From Lachnospiraceae bacterium (GTDB taxonomy: Bacteria > Bacillota > Clostridia > Lachnospirales > Lachnospiraceae), in assembly GCA_029219245.1 (NCBI GenBank), contig JAQXTA010000064.1, positions 1 through 64,000 on the forward strand: 64,000 nt of DNA. The letters run 5' to 3'. The position numbers and the translations under genes were made by a program. Within the stretch, counting starts at the first letter, position 1. Each line of letters begins with the position of its first letter. Of the stretch, positions 16,813-26,665 are shown one piece after another. Below the pieces are notes generated by a model. That model did not search any database, was not told the DNA's origin, and worked only from the letters and a program-made list of their open reading frames with translations.

Positions 16813-17872
16813 AAACATTCAAGGTGTCGACATCCGGACAGGCAAAGACGGCGGTTCCTTTTTCCTGTCCGGGAATCTCGCCACCATACCTTAATATGTC
16901 TACATAAGGAAATGCCACATGCGTTGCCATAGGACACAGATTTCCCCGTTCTGTATCAAAATCAAAGGTGTCTCCGATTTTATGTCCTCTATGGCATCCC
17001 ATGGGACCTTTTCTGTCAATTAACGTAATTTGAATTTTAGGTTTTTTCATTTCCAGTACCTCCAGATATTTTTCTAATGGGATTCCTTTATACTTGTCTG
17101 CATTTCCGGCATTATCGATTATCATCGTCTTTACAACATCCATTGCCTTTTGGGTTGCGGTAAACAGGCTCGCTCCGTCAAGGATTTTCCCCATCAATAC
17201 GGAAGAGAAAATATCGCCGGTTCCGGGGAATCTGACGGGTACCTCTTCAAAGTCAATGTGAAAATATTCCTGTGTCTTATGATCATAACCAACCACTGTT
17301 TTGGTGCCACTCGTTTCTTCCATAGCACTTGTGATGACCACCGATTTCGCGCCAAGCGCACGCAATTTATCAATCATGAAATGGAACTCTTCCAGAGATG
17401 CTCCGCGTTGCTTATATGGTATGTCTGCCAGATATGCCGCTTCGGTATAATTGGGGACGATATAGTCGGCTACGGATATAAGCTGTCGCATTAAGTTGAC
17501 AGTGCTCTCTGCCACACCGGGATAAAGTTTTCCGTCATCTCCCATAATCGGGTCGGAAAAGATAAAGGTACCTTCGGATGCTTTTTTCTTACAAAATTCA
17601 ATAATGAGTCTGGTCTGTTTTTCGGAAACGATAAATCCGGTAGAAACGGCATCGAAGGAGAAGCTTAATTCCTCCCAGATACGAATGGAATTTCGCATAT
17701 AGTCGGTTGTTTCAAGAATGTCAAATTTCCCATAATCCAGGGTGTTTGATACGAGTGCGGTTGGCAGGTTAAATACTTCATATTTCATATAGGATAGAAC
17801 CGGTATCATAGCGGATAGTGCTACTTTTCCATAGCCTGCCATATCATTGATTAGAAGAACTTTTTTACTCAT
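16787..17872 (-). CDS. Pyridoxal kinase fused to a TIGR04076-like domain
   Basis: A 361-residue fusion. Residues 1 to about 275 are a PdxY/PdxK-type kinase that phosphorylates B6 vitamers: N-terminal LLINDMAGYGKVALSAMIPV, central SDPIMGDDGKLY, and the catalytic loop VRFPGTGDIFSS. Residues 279-361 are a separate small domain with GPMGCHRGHKIGDTF, GNLCPMATHVAFPY and FACPDVDT, matching the cysteine-containing TIGR04076 family of unknown function. Most pyridoxal kinases end near residue 280. The gene is monocistronic on the minus strand, convergent with the hydrolase. Confidence 0.82.
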   Translation of the reverse strand: MSKKVLLINDMAGYGKVALSAMIPVLSYMKYEVFNLPTALVSNTLDYGKFDILETTDYMRNSIRIWEELSFSFDAVSTGFIVSEKQTRLIIEFCKKKASEGTFIFSDPIMGDDGKLYPGVAESTVNLMRQLISVADYIVPNYTEAAYLADIPYKQRGASLEEFHFMIDKLRALGAKSVVITSAMEETSGTKTVVGYDHKTQEYFHIDFEEVPVRFPGTGDIFSSVLMGKILDGASLFTATQKAMDVVKTMIIDNAGNADKYKGIPLEKYLEVLEMKKPKIQITLIDRKGPMGCHRGHKIGDTFDFDTERGNLCPMATHVAFPYVDILRYGGEIPGQEKGTAVFACPDVDTLNVFKIERLES

Positions 17873-18114
17873 AGCGTACCTCTTTCTGTTTCACGATAGG
17901 TTAAGTATATACGCAGACCAAAGAGATTCCCATATCCAATCTGTGAAATATTTATAATGCCATTTGTTACTGGTTAATCTTGATTTCTTTCCTGCAATGA
18001 TTTATATTTAAATTGTCAGAGAATTTACTTATTTTTCAGATAGAAAAGCGTATACTAAGAAAGAAAAATAAGATAAAAAGAAGGCAAAAAGGAAAGAATC
18101 AAGGGGGTTTTAGC

Positions 18115-18918
18115 ATGGACAGACTAAAAGATAAGGTTGCTGTTGTTACCGGTTCAACAAGCGGAATCGGCATCGGAATTGCCCGCTTGTTTGCGGCGGA
18201 GGGTGCGAAAGTAGTAATTTGCGGACGCCGCCAGGAAAAAGGGCAGGCAGTGGTAGATGATATCCTAAAAGAAGGTGGAGAAGCATCTTATCACTTCATG
18301 GACATTACCGCACCGGAAAGCATTGAGAAGTTGATGGCAGATACTGCTGAAAAGTACGGAAAGATTGATGTTTTGGTAAACAATGCCGCCAATGTTGGAT
18401 TAAAAGACGGGCGTGTGGATGAACTGAGCATTGAGATGTGGGATGCCGTTTTCCAAAGTGATTTACGGGGAACCTTCTATACCACGAAATGTGTACTCCC
18501 ATATTTACAGAAAAATGAGACAGGAGGTTCTATTGTCAATATCGGTTCTATGGCTTCCTGTGGTGGCGATTTGGGTTCCACAGCCTACGCTTGTGCCAAG
18601 GCAGGTGTGGATATGTTCACGCAGTCGGTTGCCCTACAGTATGGCAAGCAGAATATCCGTTGCAACTGTGTTCGTCCGGGCTTGATTGTTACTCCACAAA
18701 ATGAGGCTCATGTACCGCAGGCATTGAAAGATATTTTCCTAAGCAATATTATGGTGAACCGTTACGGCTGTCCGGAAGACATCGGATATATGTGTGTCTA
18801 TCTTGCTTCGGATGAAAGCAGCTATGTAAGCGGACAGATTATCAATGTAGACGGTGGACTGAATTCCCATGTTTCTACGGTTGCCCAGTTCAGGGAGTTA
18901 AATTCCCGTACCTGGTAA
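18115..18918 (+). CDS. Short-chain dehydrogenase/reductase
   Basis: A 267-residue classical SDR. NAD(P) binding is shown by VVTGSTSGIGIGIA, the NNAA motif by VLVNNAANVG, and catalysis by the Ser of NIGSMAS and the YACAK (Y-x3-K) motif. The start is ATG 18115 after AAGGGGG; the in-frame reading from 18013 lacks a ribosome site. It stands alone between two intergenic regions with its own terminator, so the substrate cannot be read from context. Confidence 0.85.
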   Translation: MDRLKDKVAVVTGSTSGIGIGIARLFAAEGAKVVICGRRQEKGQAVVDDILKEGGEASYHFMDITAPESIEKLMADTAEKYGKIDVLVNNAANVGLKDGRVDELSIEMWDAVFQSDLRGTFYTTKCVLPYLQKNETGGSIVNIGSMASCGGDLGSTAYACAKAGVDMFTQSVALQYGKQNIRCNCVRPGLIVTPQNEAHVPQALKDIFLSNIMVNRYGCPEDIGYMCVYLASDESSYVSGQIINVDGGLNSHVSTVAQFRELNSRTW

Positions 18919-18939
18919 GATAGAGAGAAAGAACAAAGG

Positions 18940-19028
18940 CAAGCTGCTATTTCATTCTATGTCTTTGAAAATAGTATCGATACCTTTTCGATAAGGCAGA
19001 GAAAACTGGAATAGCAGTTTCTTTTTTT
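18940..19028 (+). terminator. Long-stem terminator after the SDR
   Basis: The arm AAGCTGCTATTTC (about 18940-18953) pairs with GGAATAGCAGTTT (19008-19020), followed by seven T. A smaller hairpin, TATCGA/TCGATA, sits inside the large loop. Confidence 0.75.
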
Positions 19029-19030
19029 AA

Positions 19031-19091
19031 AACAATAAACAGTATACAACAGTTGACAACAGTTGCTAACTGTTATATACTGTTTATTGTT
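19031..19091 (+). promoter_or_regulatory. Promoter embedded in a 24-bp inverted-repeat operator
   Basis: TTGACA (19053-19058) and TATACT (19076-19081), spaced 17 bp, form the promoter of the GntR-ABC operon. Both boxes lie inside an inverted repeat whose 24-bp arms (19031-19054 and 19068-19091) match at 23 positions. ACAACAGTTG is also tandemly repeated at 19046-19065. YtrA-type GntR repressors bind such sites over their own promoters, so autoregulation is the natural reading. Confidence 0.85.
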
Positions 19092-19113
19092 AGAGGAGGA
19101 AATGGAGGACATT

Positions 19114-19485
19114 ATGAATATCATAATCAATCATACATCAATGGTACCAATATATGAACAGATTGTGGAGCAGGTAAAAGCGCTGGTTGTGAAGGGGGAG
19201 TTGAAACCCGAGGACATTCTGCCATCGGTGCGCACGTTGGCGAAGGATTTGAAGATCAGTGCCTTAACGGTTAAAAAAGCATATGATTTTCTTGAAGAGG
19301 AAGGAATTACGGTAACGGTGCATGGCAAGGGAACGTATGTTGCCGCAATGAATAAGGAACGTATGCTGGAAGAACAGAAAAAGGAAATTGAAGCAGAGTT
19401 TGAGAAAACGATTGAAAAAGGAAAAGGATATGGGTTACATCCGGAGGAATTGAGAGAATTGTTTGAAATCATTCTGGAAGAGTAA
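19114..19485 (+). CDS. GntR family regulator, YtrA subfamily
   Basis: A 123-residue repressor: winged helix-turn-helix (PIYEQIVEQVKALVVKGEL, then LPSVRTLAKDLKISALTVKK) followed by a short helical dimerisation tail, the size and layout of YtrA-type GntR proteins. The start ATG 19114 has GGAGG at 19104-19108; the ATG at 19102 is too close to the upstream purine run. It heads an operon with an ABC ATPase and permease, typical of YtrA systems that respond to cell-envelope stress. Confidence 0.9.
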   Translation: MNIIINHTSMVPIYEQIVEQVKALVVKGELKPEDILPSVRTLAKDLKISALTVKKAYDFLEEEGITVTVHGKGTYVAAMNKERMLEEQKKEIEAEFEKTIEKGKGYGLHPEELRELFEIILEE

Positions 19486-19507
19486 AAGGAGCAGAAAAGA
19501 GGGAATT

Positions 19508-20359
19508 ATGATTAAAATAGAAAATTTACAAAAAAGGTATGATAACTTTTTACTGGACTGTTCGTTAGAAGTGAAGACTGGAAGTATTACCGGGCTAATC
19601 GGTCAAAACGGAGCCGGTAAAAGTACAACTTTTAAAGCGATTCTGGGATTGGTCGCTAAAGATGCAGGAAGCATTCGGATATTTGGAAAGGATATAGAGA
19701 CATTAGAAAAACGGGATAAGCAAAAAATCGGAGTTGCGTTATCGGATTCCGGATTCAGCGGCTGGCTGACCATCAAGAATATTATTCCAATCATGGCAGG
19801 AATGTATGATGCCTTTCATAAGGATGCTTTTTTAGAGAAGTGCAGGGAATTTCAACTGCCGCTTGATAAGAAGCTCAAAGAGTTTTCCACCGGTATGAAA
19901 GCAAAATTGAAAGTACTTGTGGCAATTTCCCATGAGGCATCCCTTTTGATTTTGGATGAGCCAACAGCAGGTCTGGATGTAGTGGCAAGAGAACAGGTAC
20001 TGGATATGCTTAGAAGTTATATGGAGCAGGATGAAGAAAGGGCGATACTCATCAGTTCGCACATTTCTTCGGATTTGGAAGGCTTATGCGATGATATCTA
20101 TATGATTCATGAGGGAAAAATCGTACTTCATGAAGAAACGGATGTGCTGCTTGACCGTTATGCAGTGCTGAAGGTGGATGAAAAGCAGTATGAAGAAATG
20201 GATAAGCGATATGTTCTGAAAGTCCAAAAAGAAAACTTCGGCTATAAATGTCTGACAAATGAACGACAGTTTTATCAGGAGAATTATCCATCTATGGTTA
20301 TTGAAAAAGGAACGATTGATGAGTTGATTATGATAATGATAAGGGGAGAAAAAATATGA
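19508..20359 (+). CDS. ABC transporter ATP-binding protein
   Basis: A 283-residue ATPase with Walker A GQNGAGKST, a divergent signature FSTGMKAKLKV, and Walker B LLILDEPTAGLD. The start is ATG 19508 (MIKIENLQKRYDNF). It follows the GntR gene by 22 bp and overlaps the permease start by 4 bp (ATGA), indicating translational coupling. The set resembles Ytr/bacitracin-type exporters; the substrate is unknown. Confidence 0.92.
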   Translation: MIKIENLQKRYDNFLLDCSLEVKTGSITGLIGQNGAGKSTTFKAILGLVAKDAGSIRIFGKDIETLEKRDKQKIGVALSDSGFSGWLTIKNIIPIMAGMYDAFHKDAFLEKCREFQLPLDKKLKEFSTGMKAKLKVLVAISHEASLLILDEPTAGLDVVAREQVLDMLRSYMEQDEERAILISSHISSDLEGLCDDIYMIHEGKIVLHEETDVLLDRYAVLKVDEKQYEEMDKRYVLKVQKENFGYKCLTNERQFYQENYPSMVIEKGTIDELIMIMIRGEKI

Positions 20360-21012
20360 AGGGATTGCTTGTAAAAGATTGTAAATTGTTGTTTCAGCAA
20401 AAGAGGATGATACTTCTTCTGCTGGTTTGTGTAGCTATTGTACTGGGAAGCGTAGAAGACCCTTCCTTTATTATTGCTTATGCGGCAATACTGATGTTAA
20501 TGATGGCGCTTGGAACTATTAGTTATGATGAGTTTGATAACGGTTATTCTTTTTTGTTTACCCTTCCCATCTCGCGGAAAGAATATGTCGCCGGAAAATA
20601 CATTCTATGTAGTGTTTACTGTCTGTTTACCGGTGTGGTAGCAGCGATAGCCTGTGCTGTGGTGATGGTTGTAAGACAAAAGAGTGCAGTTTCTGTTGAT
20701 ATGGTACAGAGTGCCATTTGTATTATTGCGGTCAGTTTTATGATTCTTGCATTGCTGCTTCCGATAATGTTGAAATACGGACCGGAGAAATCAAGGATAT
20801 TTACTTTTGCTATTGTGGGAGTAGTTGTTGTGTTTGGAATTATCCTTGGAAAGCTGCAGGAATATCTGTCGATTGATATAAGCAAAGTTGACAATTTTCT
20901 GAAAAAAATAGGAGATACAGGATTTACCATTGCAACAGTGTTTGTAGCGGTGCTGGCAGTGATGGTTTCCTTTGTTATCAGTGTCAGAATTATGGAAAAA
21001 AAGGAATTTTAG
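20356..21012 (+). CDS. ABC-2 type permease
   Basis: A 218-residue membrane protein with about six transmembrane helices and the SYDEFDNGYSFLFTLPISRKEYV segment typical of ABC-2 permeases in YtrA-controlled operons. It is translationally coupled to the ATPase by the ATGA overlap. It probably forms the export channel of this GntR-regulated system. Confidence 0.88.
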   Translation: MKGLLVKDCKLLFQQKRMILLLLVCVAIVLGSVEDPSFIIAYAAILMLMMALGTISYDEFDNGYSFLFTLPISRKEYVAGKYILCSVYCLFTGVVAAIACAVVMVVRQKSAVSVDMVQSAICIIAVSFMILALLLPIMLKYGPEKSRIFTFAIVGVVVVFGIILGKLQEYLSIDISKVDNFLKKIGDTGFTIATVFVAVLAVMVSFVISVRIMEKKEF

Positions 21013-21087
21013 TGTAGGAAAACCCTTTCTTTTATGATAAAATAGAATATCATATGGTATATTTTGAGAAAGAAGAGGGGCATTACA

Positions 21088-23199
21088 ATGGAATACAATG
21101 AAAAACATTTTGCAAAAAGTGCGAATATCAAAGCAATGGCAATCTGGGCAACGTTGGGAATTGTCCTTACTGCAGCGTATGCGATTGAAATTGTTAAGGG
21201 ATTACGCTCAGTAAGCTATTATCTGACATTTGTGGCAATGTGCTGGATACCGTTTGCACTTGGATTGCTTGTATTAAAAATGAAGGGCGTCAGTTCGCCG
21301 CTTTATAAGTATTTTATAGCAATCGGTTACGGAATCTTTTACATATTTGTTTTGATGACGACGACATCTATGCTGGCGGTCATGTTTATCCTGCCATTAA
21401 CCAGTATGTTGATTTTGTTTAAAAACCGTAATTTTATGCTGTACTGCGGCATTGTGAATGTGATTGCAATTGTAGTGTCCATTGTGAAGAATTATATGGG
21501 AGGCATGAATTCTCCAAGTGATATTTCCAATTACGAGATTCAGGTAGCAGCAACGGTTCTTTGCTATGTAGGATATGTGTTGTCCATCAACCATATGAAT
21601 CAGTCAGATGGTGCGCTGCTTAGTACCGTAGAAGGTAATTTAAAGAGAGTCGTTACGACCATCGAACAGGTCAAAGAGGCAAGTACGGCAGTGGTTGATG
21701 GAGTAACGGTAGTACGGGAATTGTCTGATGAAAACAAAGAAGGTGCGAATGCGGTTGTTAACAGCATGGAGGAACTTGCGGATAACAACAGAACCTTGAA
21801 TGAAAAGGTGGATTCTTCCATGGATATGACGGAGGATATCAACCGCCAGGTGGAAAATGTGGCAGGGTTGACAGAACGTATTATTACTATTGCTAGTGAG
21901 TCGGTAGAACATGCCACGAATAGTTCAGAGGAGTTGACAAATGTAGTAGAATCAACTAACCGTATGGCGGAGTTATCTTCTGAAGTTGAGAAAATATTGG
22001 GTGAGTTTAAAGAGGAGTTTGAGATGGTAAAACGGGAGACCGGTACCATTGAAAACATCACATCCCAGACGAACCTGCTTTCCTTAAATGCCTCCATTGA
22101 AGCAGCCAGAGCCGGAGAGGCAGGAAAAGGTTTTGCGGTGGTCGCAGATGAAATCAGAAATTTAAGTATGGGAACACAGGCTTCTTCCAGCAGTATCATG
22201 AGTGCTTTGCAGCACCTTGGAGAAACCTCCGACAGAATGACAGAATCTATCACAACGATTTTGCAGCTGATATATGAGACCTTGGAGAAAATGAAGTCAG
22301 TAAATGCGAGTGTTGCGACCATTACAGATGACTCCAGACAGTTAGGGGAAGAAATACAGGTTGTAAATGCTGCGATTAAGCAGGTGGAAAGTTCCAATCA
22401 GAACATGGTTGAGAACATGAAACAGGTCAGAGATATCATGGAAGTTATGAACGAAAGCGTTCAAAGCTCTGAACATACAACCAAGACGATGCTCAGTAAA
22501 TATGATGAGACTTCCAGAAATGTCAGCAACATTGAAAACGTTGTCGGCAAACTGGTGGAAGAATTAGGCACCGGTGGCTTTATGGGCCTGAAGGATGTAC
22601 GACCGGGTATGAATTTATCGATTATTGAGATGGAGAATGGAAAGGCAGTAGGAGAAGAATACAAGACAGAAGCAGCGGATGTGGAGGAAGATGGAATTTT
22701 TATTGAAGCATCTGACCGGGCAAGTGATTTTTTGGGAATAAAAAAGTCAAAGCGAAATTACGAAGCACATATTGTAGTGGATAACATGATGTATACTTGG
22801 GAAAATGTTACCATCAGTCCACAGAAAAAAGGCGGCAATGCTTACTATAAGCTCACGATTACAACGAATCCCAAGGTACTTAATCGAAGAAAATTCCCAA
22901 GAATTTCGATGGACAATGCTTGTAGAATTACTTTTAAAAAGGAAAAGCGGTCATATGACGGAAGAATGGTCAATTTGAGTGCCGGTGGGTATGCCTTTGC
23001 AAGCTGGGATGGCGTATTTTCGGATGCAGTTGGTAAAGAAGTGGAACTTTCCATAGATGGCTTGGACTTTTTGGAAGGCAAGGTGCTTGAAGGCAATATT
23101 ATCCGGTCTTCGTTTGATGAAGGAAAATATATTGTCGGATGCAGAATGGCAGAGGATAACATGGAAATCCGGGATTATGTCAAAGCAAGAATAAATTGA
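21088..23199 (+). CDS. Chemoreceptor (MCP) with C-terminal PilZ domain
   Basis: A 703-residue signalling protein. Residues about 10-180 contain six transmembrane helices and no large extracellular sensor. Residues about 200-490 are a methyl-accepting cytoplasmic domain; the CheA/CheW-binding tip reads [20 protein letters not shown] starting at residue 329. After a linker, residues about 597-703 form a PilZ domain, with RRKFPR starting at residue 600 and NLSAGGYAF, the two c-di-GMP-binding motifs. The start is ATG 21088 after AGAGGGG. It would couple c-di-GMP level to chemotaxis signalling. No che genes are adjacent. Confidence 0.88.
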   Translation: MEYNEKHFAKSANIKAMAIWATLGIVLTAAYAIEIVKGLRSVSYYLTFVAMCWIPFALGLLVLKMKGVSSPLYKYFIAIGYGIFYIFVLMTTTSMLAVMFILPLTSMLILFKNRNFMLYCGIVNVIAIVVSIVKNYMGGMNSPSDISNYEIQVAATVLCYVGYVLSINHMNQSDGALLSTVEGNLKRVVTTIEQVKEASTAVVDGVTVVRELSDENKEGANAVVNSMEELADNNRTLNEKVDSSMDMTEDINRQVENVAGLTERIITIASESVEHATNSSEELTNVVESTNRMAELSSEVEKILGEFKEEFEMVKRETGTIENITSQTNLLSLNASIEAARAGEAGKGFAVVADEIRNLSMGTQASSSSIMSALQHLGETSDRMTESITTILQLIYETLEKMKSVNASVATITDDSRQLGEEIQVVNAAIKQVESSNQNMVENMKQVRDIMEVMNESVQSSEHTTKTMLSKYDETSRNVSNIENVVGKLVEELGTGGFMGLKDVRPGMNLSIIEMENGKAVGEEYKTEAADVEEDGIFIEASDRASDFLGIKKSKRNYEAHIVVDNMMYTWENVTISPQKKGGNAYYKLTITTNPKVLNRRKFPRISMDNACRITFKKEKRSYDGRMVNLSAGGYAFASWDGVFSDAVGKEVELSIDGLDFLEGKVLEGNIIRSSFDEGKYIVGCRMAEDNMEIRDYVKARIN

Positions 23200-23217
23200 A
23201 AAGAAAGAGCATAATGG

Positions 23218-23256
23218 AAAAGCGTAAATCGGATATGGTTTACGCTTTTCTTTGTT
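23218..23256 (+). terminator. Intrinsic terminator after the chemoreceptor
   Basis: AAAAGCGTAAA (23218-23228) and TTTACGCTTTT (23239-23249) make a perfect 11-bp stem with a 10-nt loop, followed by CTTTGTT. Confidence 0.85.
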
Positions 23257-23452
23257 AGGAAACTTTCCAATTCACAGTTTTCAACCATCGGTTGAATCTA
23301 AGCCGAAACTTCCCTTTTACGGTTATTGAGAGAATTGCATAGAATAGGATAAGCTGAAAACAGTGAAACGCTTATGGGTATATATGTGATTTCATATGGA
23401 ATAACCTGTGCAGTACTTATATGGTGATAATGCAGGAAACAGGAGGAACACG

Positions 23453-24724
23453 ATGTTAGACAGTAGCAGAGTTGGCAATTTTATCATGCAGAAAAGAAAA
23501 GAAGCTGGGCTGACACAACAGCAGTTAGCCGATAAACTCAACATATCTTTTCAGGCAGTTTCCAAATGGGAGAACGGTACGACCTATCCCAATGTGGAAC
23601 TGCTTTATGAACTGGCAGCAGCATTGTCGGTAACGGTGGATGAAATTCTTTCGGGAAATGAAAAGGTAAAAGAAGGTTTTTCATACAGCAAGGCGGGAAT
23701 CGATATTGCTTATACCGACACGATTAAAAGAGAGATGGCAAAGCATCTGGAAACAGACGATAAGCGAGTTATGAACGGGCTCGGATCGTTTGCTTCCCTG
23801 TATGACATCCATTTTCCTGAGATAAAAGGACCGGTACTTGTTTTAAAATCTGAGGAACCCGGTTCCAAACAGAAGCTTGCAATGGAATATGGGTATACAG
23901 AATCCATCTGTCACGATATGATAAACCATCTGGTAAATGACATTGTTGTCATGGGCGCAAAACCCCTTGCAGTGCTGGATACGATTGTGTGTGGCAATGC
24001 GGAAAAGGATACCATCAAGACACTTGTAAAAGGAATTTCCGAGGCCTGCCGGGAAAATGAATGTTCTCTGGTAGGCGGCGAAACTTCCATTCAACCACTC
24101 GTGGTAGATGCCGGTGTCTATGTATTAACCTCAAGTATAGCAGGAATTGTAGAAAAGGACCGTATTATTGACGGTTCTCAAATCAAAACAGGGGACAGTG
24201 TTCTGGCGATTGCTTCCAATGGACTGCATACAAATGGATACTCCTTGGTACGCCTTTTGATGGATAAGATGCCGCAGATAAAATTGGATAAAATAGGTGG
24301 AGAAACTTTTATCGAACGGATTATGAAACCTCACACTCCGTATTACAAGGCGATAAAAGGTCTGCTTATGCCAAAGGGATTTGCCGGAAAGGCTAAGCTC
24401 GGTAGAGAATACGATATTCATGGCATGGCGCATATTACCGGTGGCGGTATCGAGGGCAATCTTGGCAGAATTATACCACAGGGACTGACGGCGGAAATTG
24501 AACTGACCAAAATCAAGGTGCTGGATATTTTTCAATATATACAGCGTGTCGGAAATATCAGCCAGGAAGAAATGCTTCGCACCTTCAACTGTGGTATCGG
24601 TTTCATTCTGGTCGTACCGGAAAGTGCGAAGCAGGCTGTAATAGAGCATGTCAAGGCATACTATGATTGTTATGAGATTGGCAGAATTGTACAAGGGGAT
24701 GCCAGAGTACGGTTTGTCAAATGA
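23453..24724 (+). CDS. HTH-PurM fusion (XRE regulator plus AIR-synthase-like domain)
   Basis: A 423-residue two-domain protein. Residues about 5-65 are an XRE helix-turn-helix (KRKEAGLTQQQLADKLNIS, VSKWENGTTYPNVE). From about residue 80 it matches PurM, the enzyme that closes the imidazole ring of AIR in purine synthesis: SYSKAGIDIAYTD, LVNDIVVMGAKPLAVLD, ECSLVGGETS, NGLHTNGYSLVR and AHITGGGIEGN. PurM catalytic-core motifs look retained. Ribosome site AGGAGGAA precedes ATG 23453. No other pur gene is near, so this may be a purine-intermediate-sensing regulator or a moonlighting second PurM. Its end overlaps the convergent GH127 gene by 8 bp. Confidence 0.88.
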   Translation: MLDSSRVGNFIMQKRKEAGLTQQQLADKLNISFQAVSKWENGTTYPNVELLYELAAALSVTVDEILSGNEKVKEGFSYSKAGIDIAYTDTIKREMAKHLETDDKRVMNGLGSFASLYDIHFPEIKGPVLVLKSEEPGSKQKLAMEYGYTESICHDMINHLVNDIVVMGAKPLAVLDTIVCGNAEKDTIKTLVKGISEACRENECSLVGGETSIQPLVVDAGVYVLTSSIAGIVEKDRIIDGSQIKTGDSVLAIASNGLHTNGYSLVRLLMDKMPQIKLDKIGGETFIERIMKPHTPYYKAIKGLLMPKGFAGKAKLGREYDIHGMAHITGGGIEGNLGRIIPQGLTAEIELTKIKVLDIFQYIQRVGNISQEEMLRTFNCGIGFILVVPESAKQAVIEHVKAYYDCYEIGRIVQGDARVRFVK

Positions 24725-26624
24725 TTTCGTTCATCCAGACACGCATCTGGTTCTCGTGGCGGTTACCCCAGGTATAGTAGGGAATCGCCACTGCCTTGCA
24801 GGGTTTTGCGGCAGGAGCCTTGTCGGTATAAAGGCTGTCAATTTCCTCCGTACGGAAGGCATCGACAGTTATCGTGCAGATACCACCCAACAGCTTTTTT
24901 TCATGGGCAGAAACGGAAGGAACAGAGCCTCTTTTTAAGAAAAGAGACAGCACATCTTCCTCATTATCAGCTCCTTCAAAGCAATATACAAGAGGGCCGC
25001 GGCAGATGGCAGTTTTGCCGGTCAGTGCCGGTACTTTGGAAGAAGCATAGCGAAACTGCGGGGTACCGTCCAAAATGACCTGAACAAAGTCTCCGTCTGA
25101 AACGGATAAATACACATAGCCTTTTTGCGGAACGATGTCTAATACGGTCTGATTCTGGTAGACTTCAAAGGTTTTGCTCCATGCCGGAATACGGATGGCG
25201 AGTCTGCCACCTTTTTGAATCCGATAGGTAATTGTAAAGTCATAAGGATACCCGGTTTCACAGGTAAATTGTATGCCGTTATCCAATGTAATTTCTCCGG
25301 CAGCGAACAGATGACAGTAAGCCGTATCAGCATTTTCACCGTAAGCGTATTTCCCATAGGAAGAAATCAGTCTTGCGACATTCGGTGGACAGCAGGCGCA
25401 GGCATACCACTTCGGGCGCATCGGTAAATCATGACGGTGTGTCGGTGAGATACCGGAGATGCCCGGAACGATTTCCAATGGATTCACATAAAAGAAACGC
25501 TTGCCGTCAAGCTGCATACCGGCAAGTACTGTATTATAAAAGGCCTGTTCTGCTACATCCGCATATTCTCCATTGGGTTCATTTTCCAGCATACGGGAAG
25601 CAAAAAACATAAGACCGATAGAAGCACAGGTTTCCGCATAAGCGGTGTCGTTTGGTAAATCGTAATCTACGCTGAAGGCTTCACCGAAGACAGTAGAGCC
25701 AATGCCGCCGGTAAGATACATGCGGCGGCGGGTAATGCTTTCCCACAATCTGCGGCAGGCAGCTAAAAGCTCCTCATCCTCGGTGGAAGCGGCTAAATCT
25801 GCCATAGCAGTGTAAAGATAGACTGCGCGGACTGCGTGACCGGTTGCATCCTTTTGTTCCTTGACTGGTACAGAAGCCTGCATATAATCCGTATCGGAAG
25901 GATTGGCATTCCATACGCTCCAATCCCGTTTTCCTTTTTCCTTTTCATAAAAATGTGGGTCAACACCTCGTACATTGATAAAATGCATGGCAAGTTCCAG
26001 ACAACGTCTGTTATTTGTCAGGCGATACATTTTAAGAAGGGCAAGTTCCACTTCCGGATGTCCCGGATAACCCTCATGCTTTTCTGTCAGGAAATGATTA
26101 TAAATGTGGTCAACATTTTTCAACATGACATTTAAAAGAGTATCCTTGCCGGTTGCTTCGTAATAGGCACAGGCAGCCTCCATCATATGACCGGAGCAAT
26201 ACAACTCATGTCCCTCTAAGAGATTCGTCCAGCGCTTCTCCCTATCCTTAATGGTATAGTAGGTATTTAAATAGCCATCGTCATCCTGTGCATCGGCAAT
26301 GATGGCAATTAGATGGTCCACTGTTTTCTCCAGTTCCGTATCCGGGAAAAGGGAAAGGGAGTAGGCAGCCGCTTCGATCCATTTGGCAGCATCGCTGTCC
26401 TGAAATACCATACCGTAGAAGCCATCGCCGGTGTCCTCGCCGCGGACTGCCTTTCCGGCATTGATGAAATTCTGGACAACATGGCTTTTTTCGGTATCCG
26501 GGGCTTCGTCACACAGTACGTTGTATTGGTAGGGGATAACGATATCCTTGATGAGACGTTGGTATTTGCCGATAAAACCATCGGCTTTGTAAGCTTTGAT
26601 TGAGGACTGGTGCTGTACTTTCAT
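24717..26624 (-). CDS. GH127 beta-L-arabinofuranosidase (DUF1680)
   Basis: A 635-residue cytoplasmic glycoside hydrolase acting on beta-L-arabinofuranosides from plant hydroxyproline-rich glycans or arabinan side chains. The zinc-cysteine active site of the family is visible: Glu331 and Cys333 in YAETCAS, and Cys411-Cys412 in YACACCPPN, with spacing like that of the characterised HypBA1. Typical GH127 regions VEGHELYCSGHM-like (LEGHELYCSGHMMEA) and MYLTGGIGS are present. No signal peptide, so the substrate must be imported. The divergent AraC gene is the obvious regulator. Confidence 0.92.
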   Translation of the reverse strand: MKVQHQSSIKAYKADGFIGKYQRLIKDIVIPYQYNVLCDEAPDTEKSHVVQNFINAGKAVRGEDTGDGFYGMVFQDSDAAKWIEAAAYSLSLFPDTELEKTVDHLIAIIADAQDDDGYLNTYYTIKDREKRWTNLLEGHELYCSGHMMEAACAYYEATGKDTLLNVMLKNVDHIYNHFLTEKHEGYPGHPEVELALLKMYRLTNNRRCLELAMHFINVRGVDPHFYEKEKGKRDWSVWNANPSDTDYMQASVPVKEQKDATGHAVRAVYLYTAMADLAASTEDEELLAACRRLWESITRRRMYLTGGIGSTVFGEAFSVDYDLPNDTAYAETCASIGLMFFASRMLENEPNGEYADVAEQAFYNTVLAGMQLDGKRFFYVNPLEIVPGISGISPTHRHDLPMRPKWYACACCPPNVARLISSYGKYAYGENADTAYCHLFAAGEITLDNGIQFTCETGYPYDFTITYRIQKGGRLAIRIPAWSKTFEVYQNQTVLDIVPQKGYVYLSVSDGDFVQVILDGTPQFRYASSKVPALTGKTAICRGPLVYCFEGADNEEDVLSLFLKRGSVPSVSAHEKKLLGGICTITVDAFRTEEIDSLYTDKAPAAKPCKAVAIPYYTWGNRHENQMRVWMNEII

Positions 26625-26665
26625 AATTTTCTTTCCTTTCTTGTATTTACTTCGCGTACAAAAAC

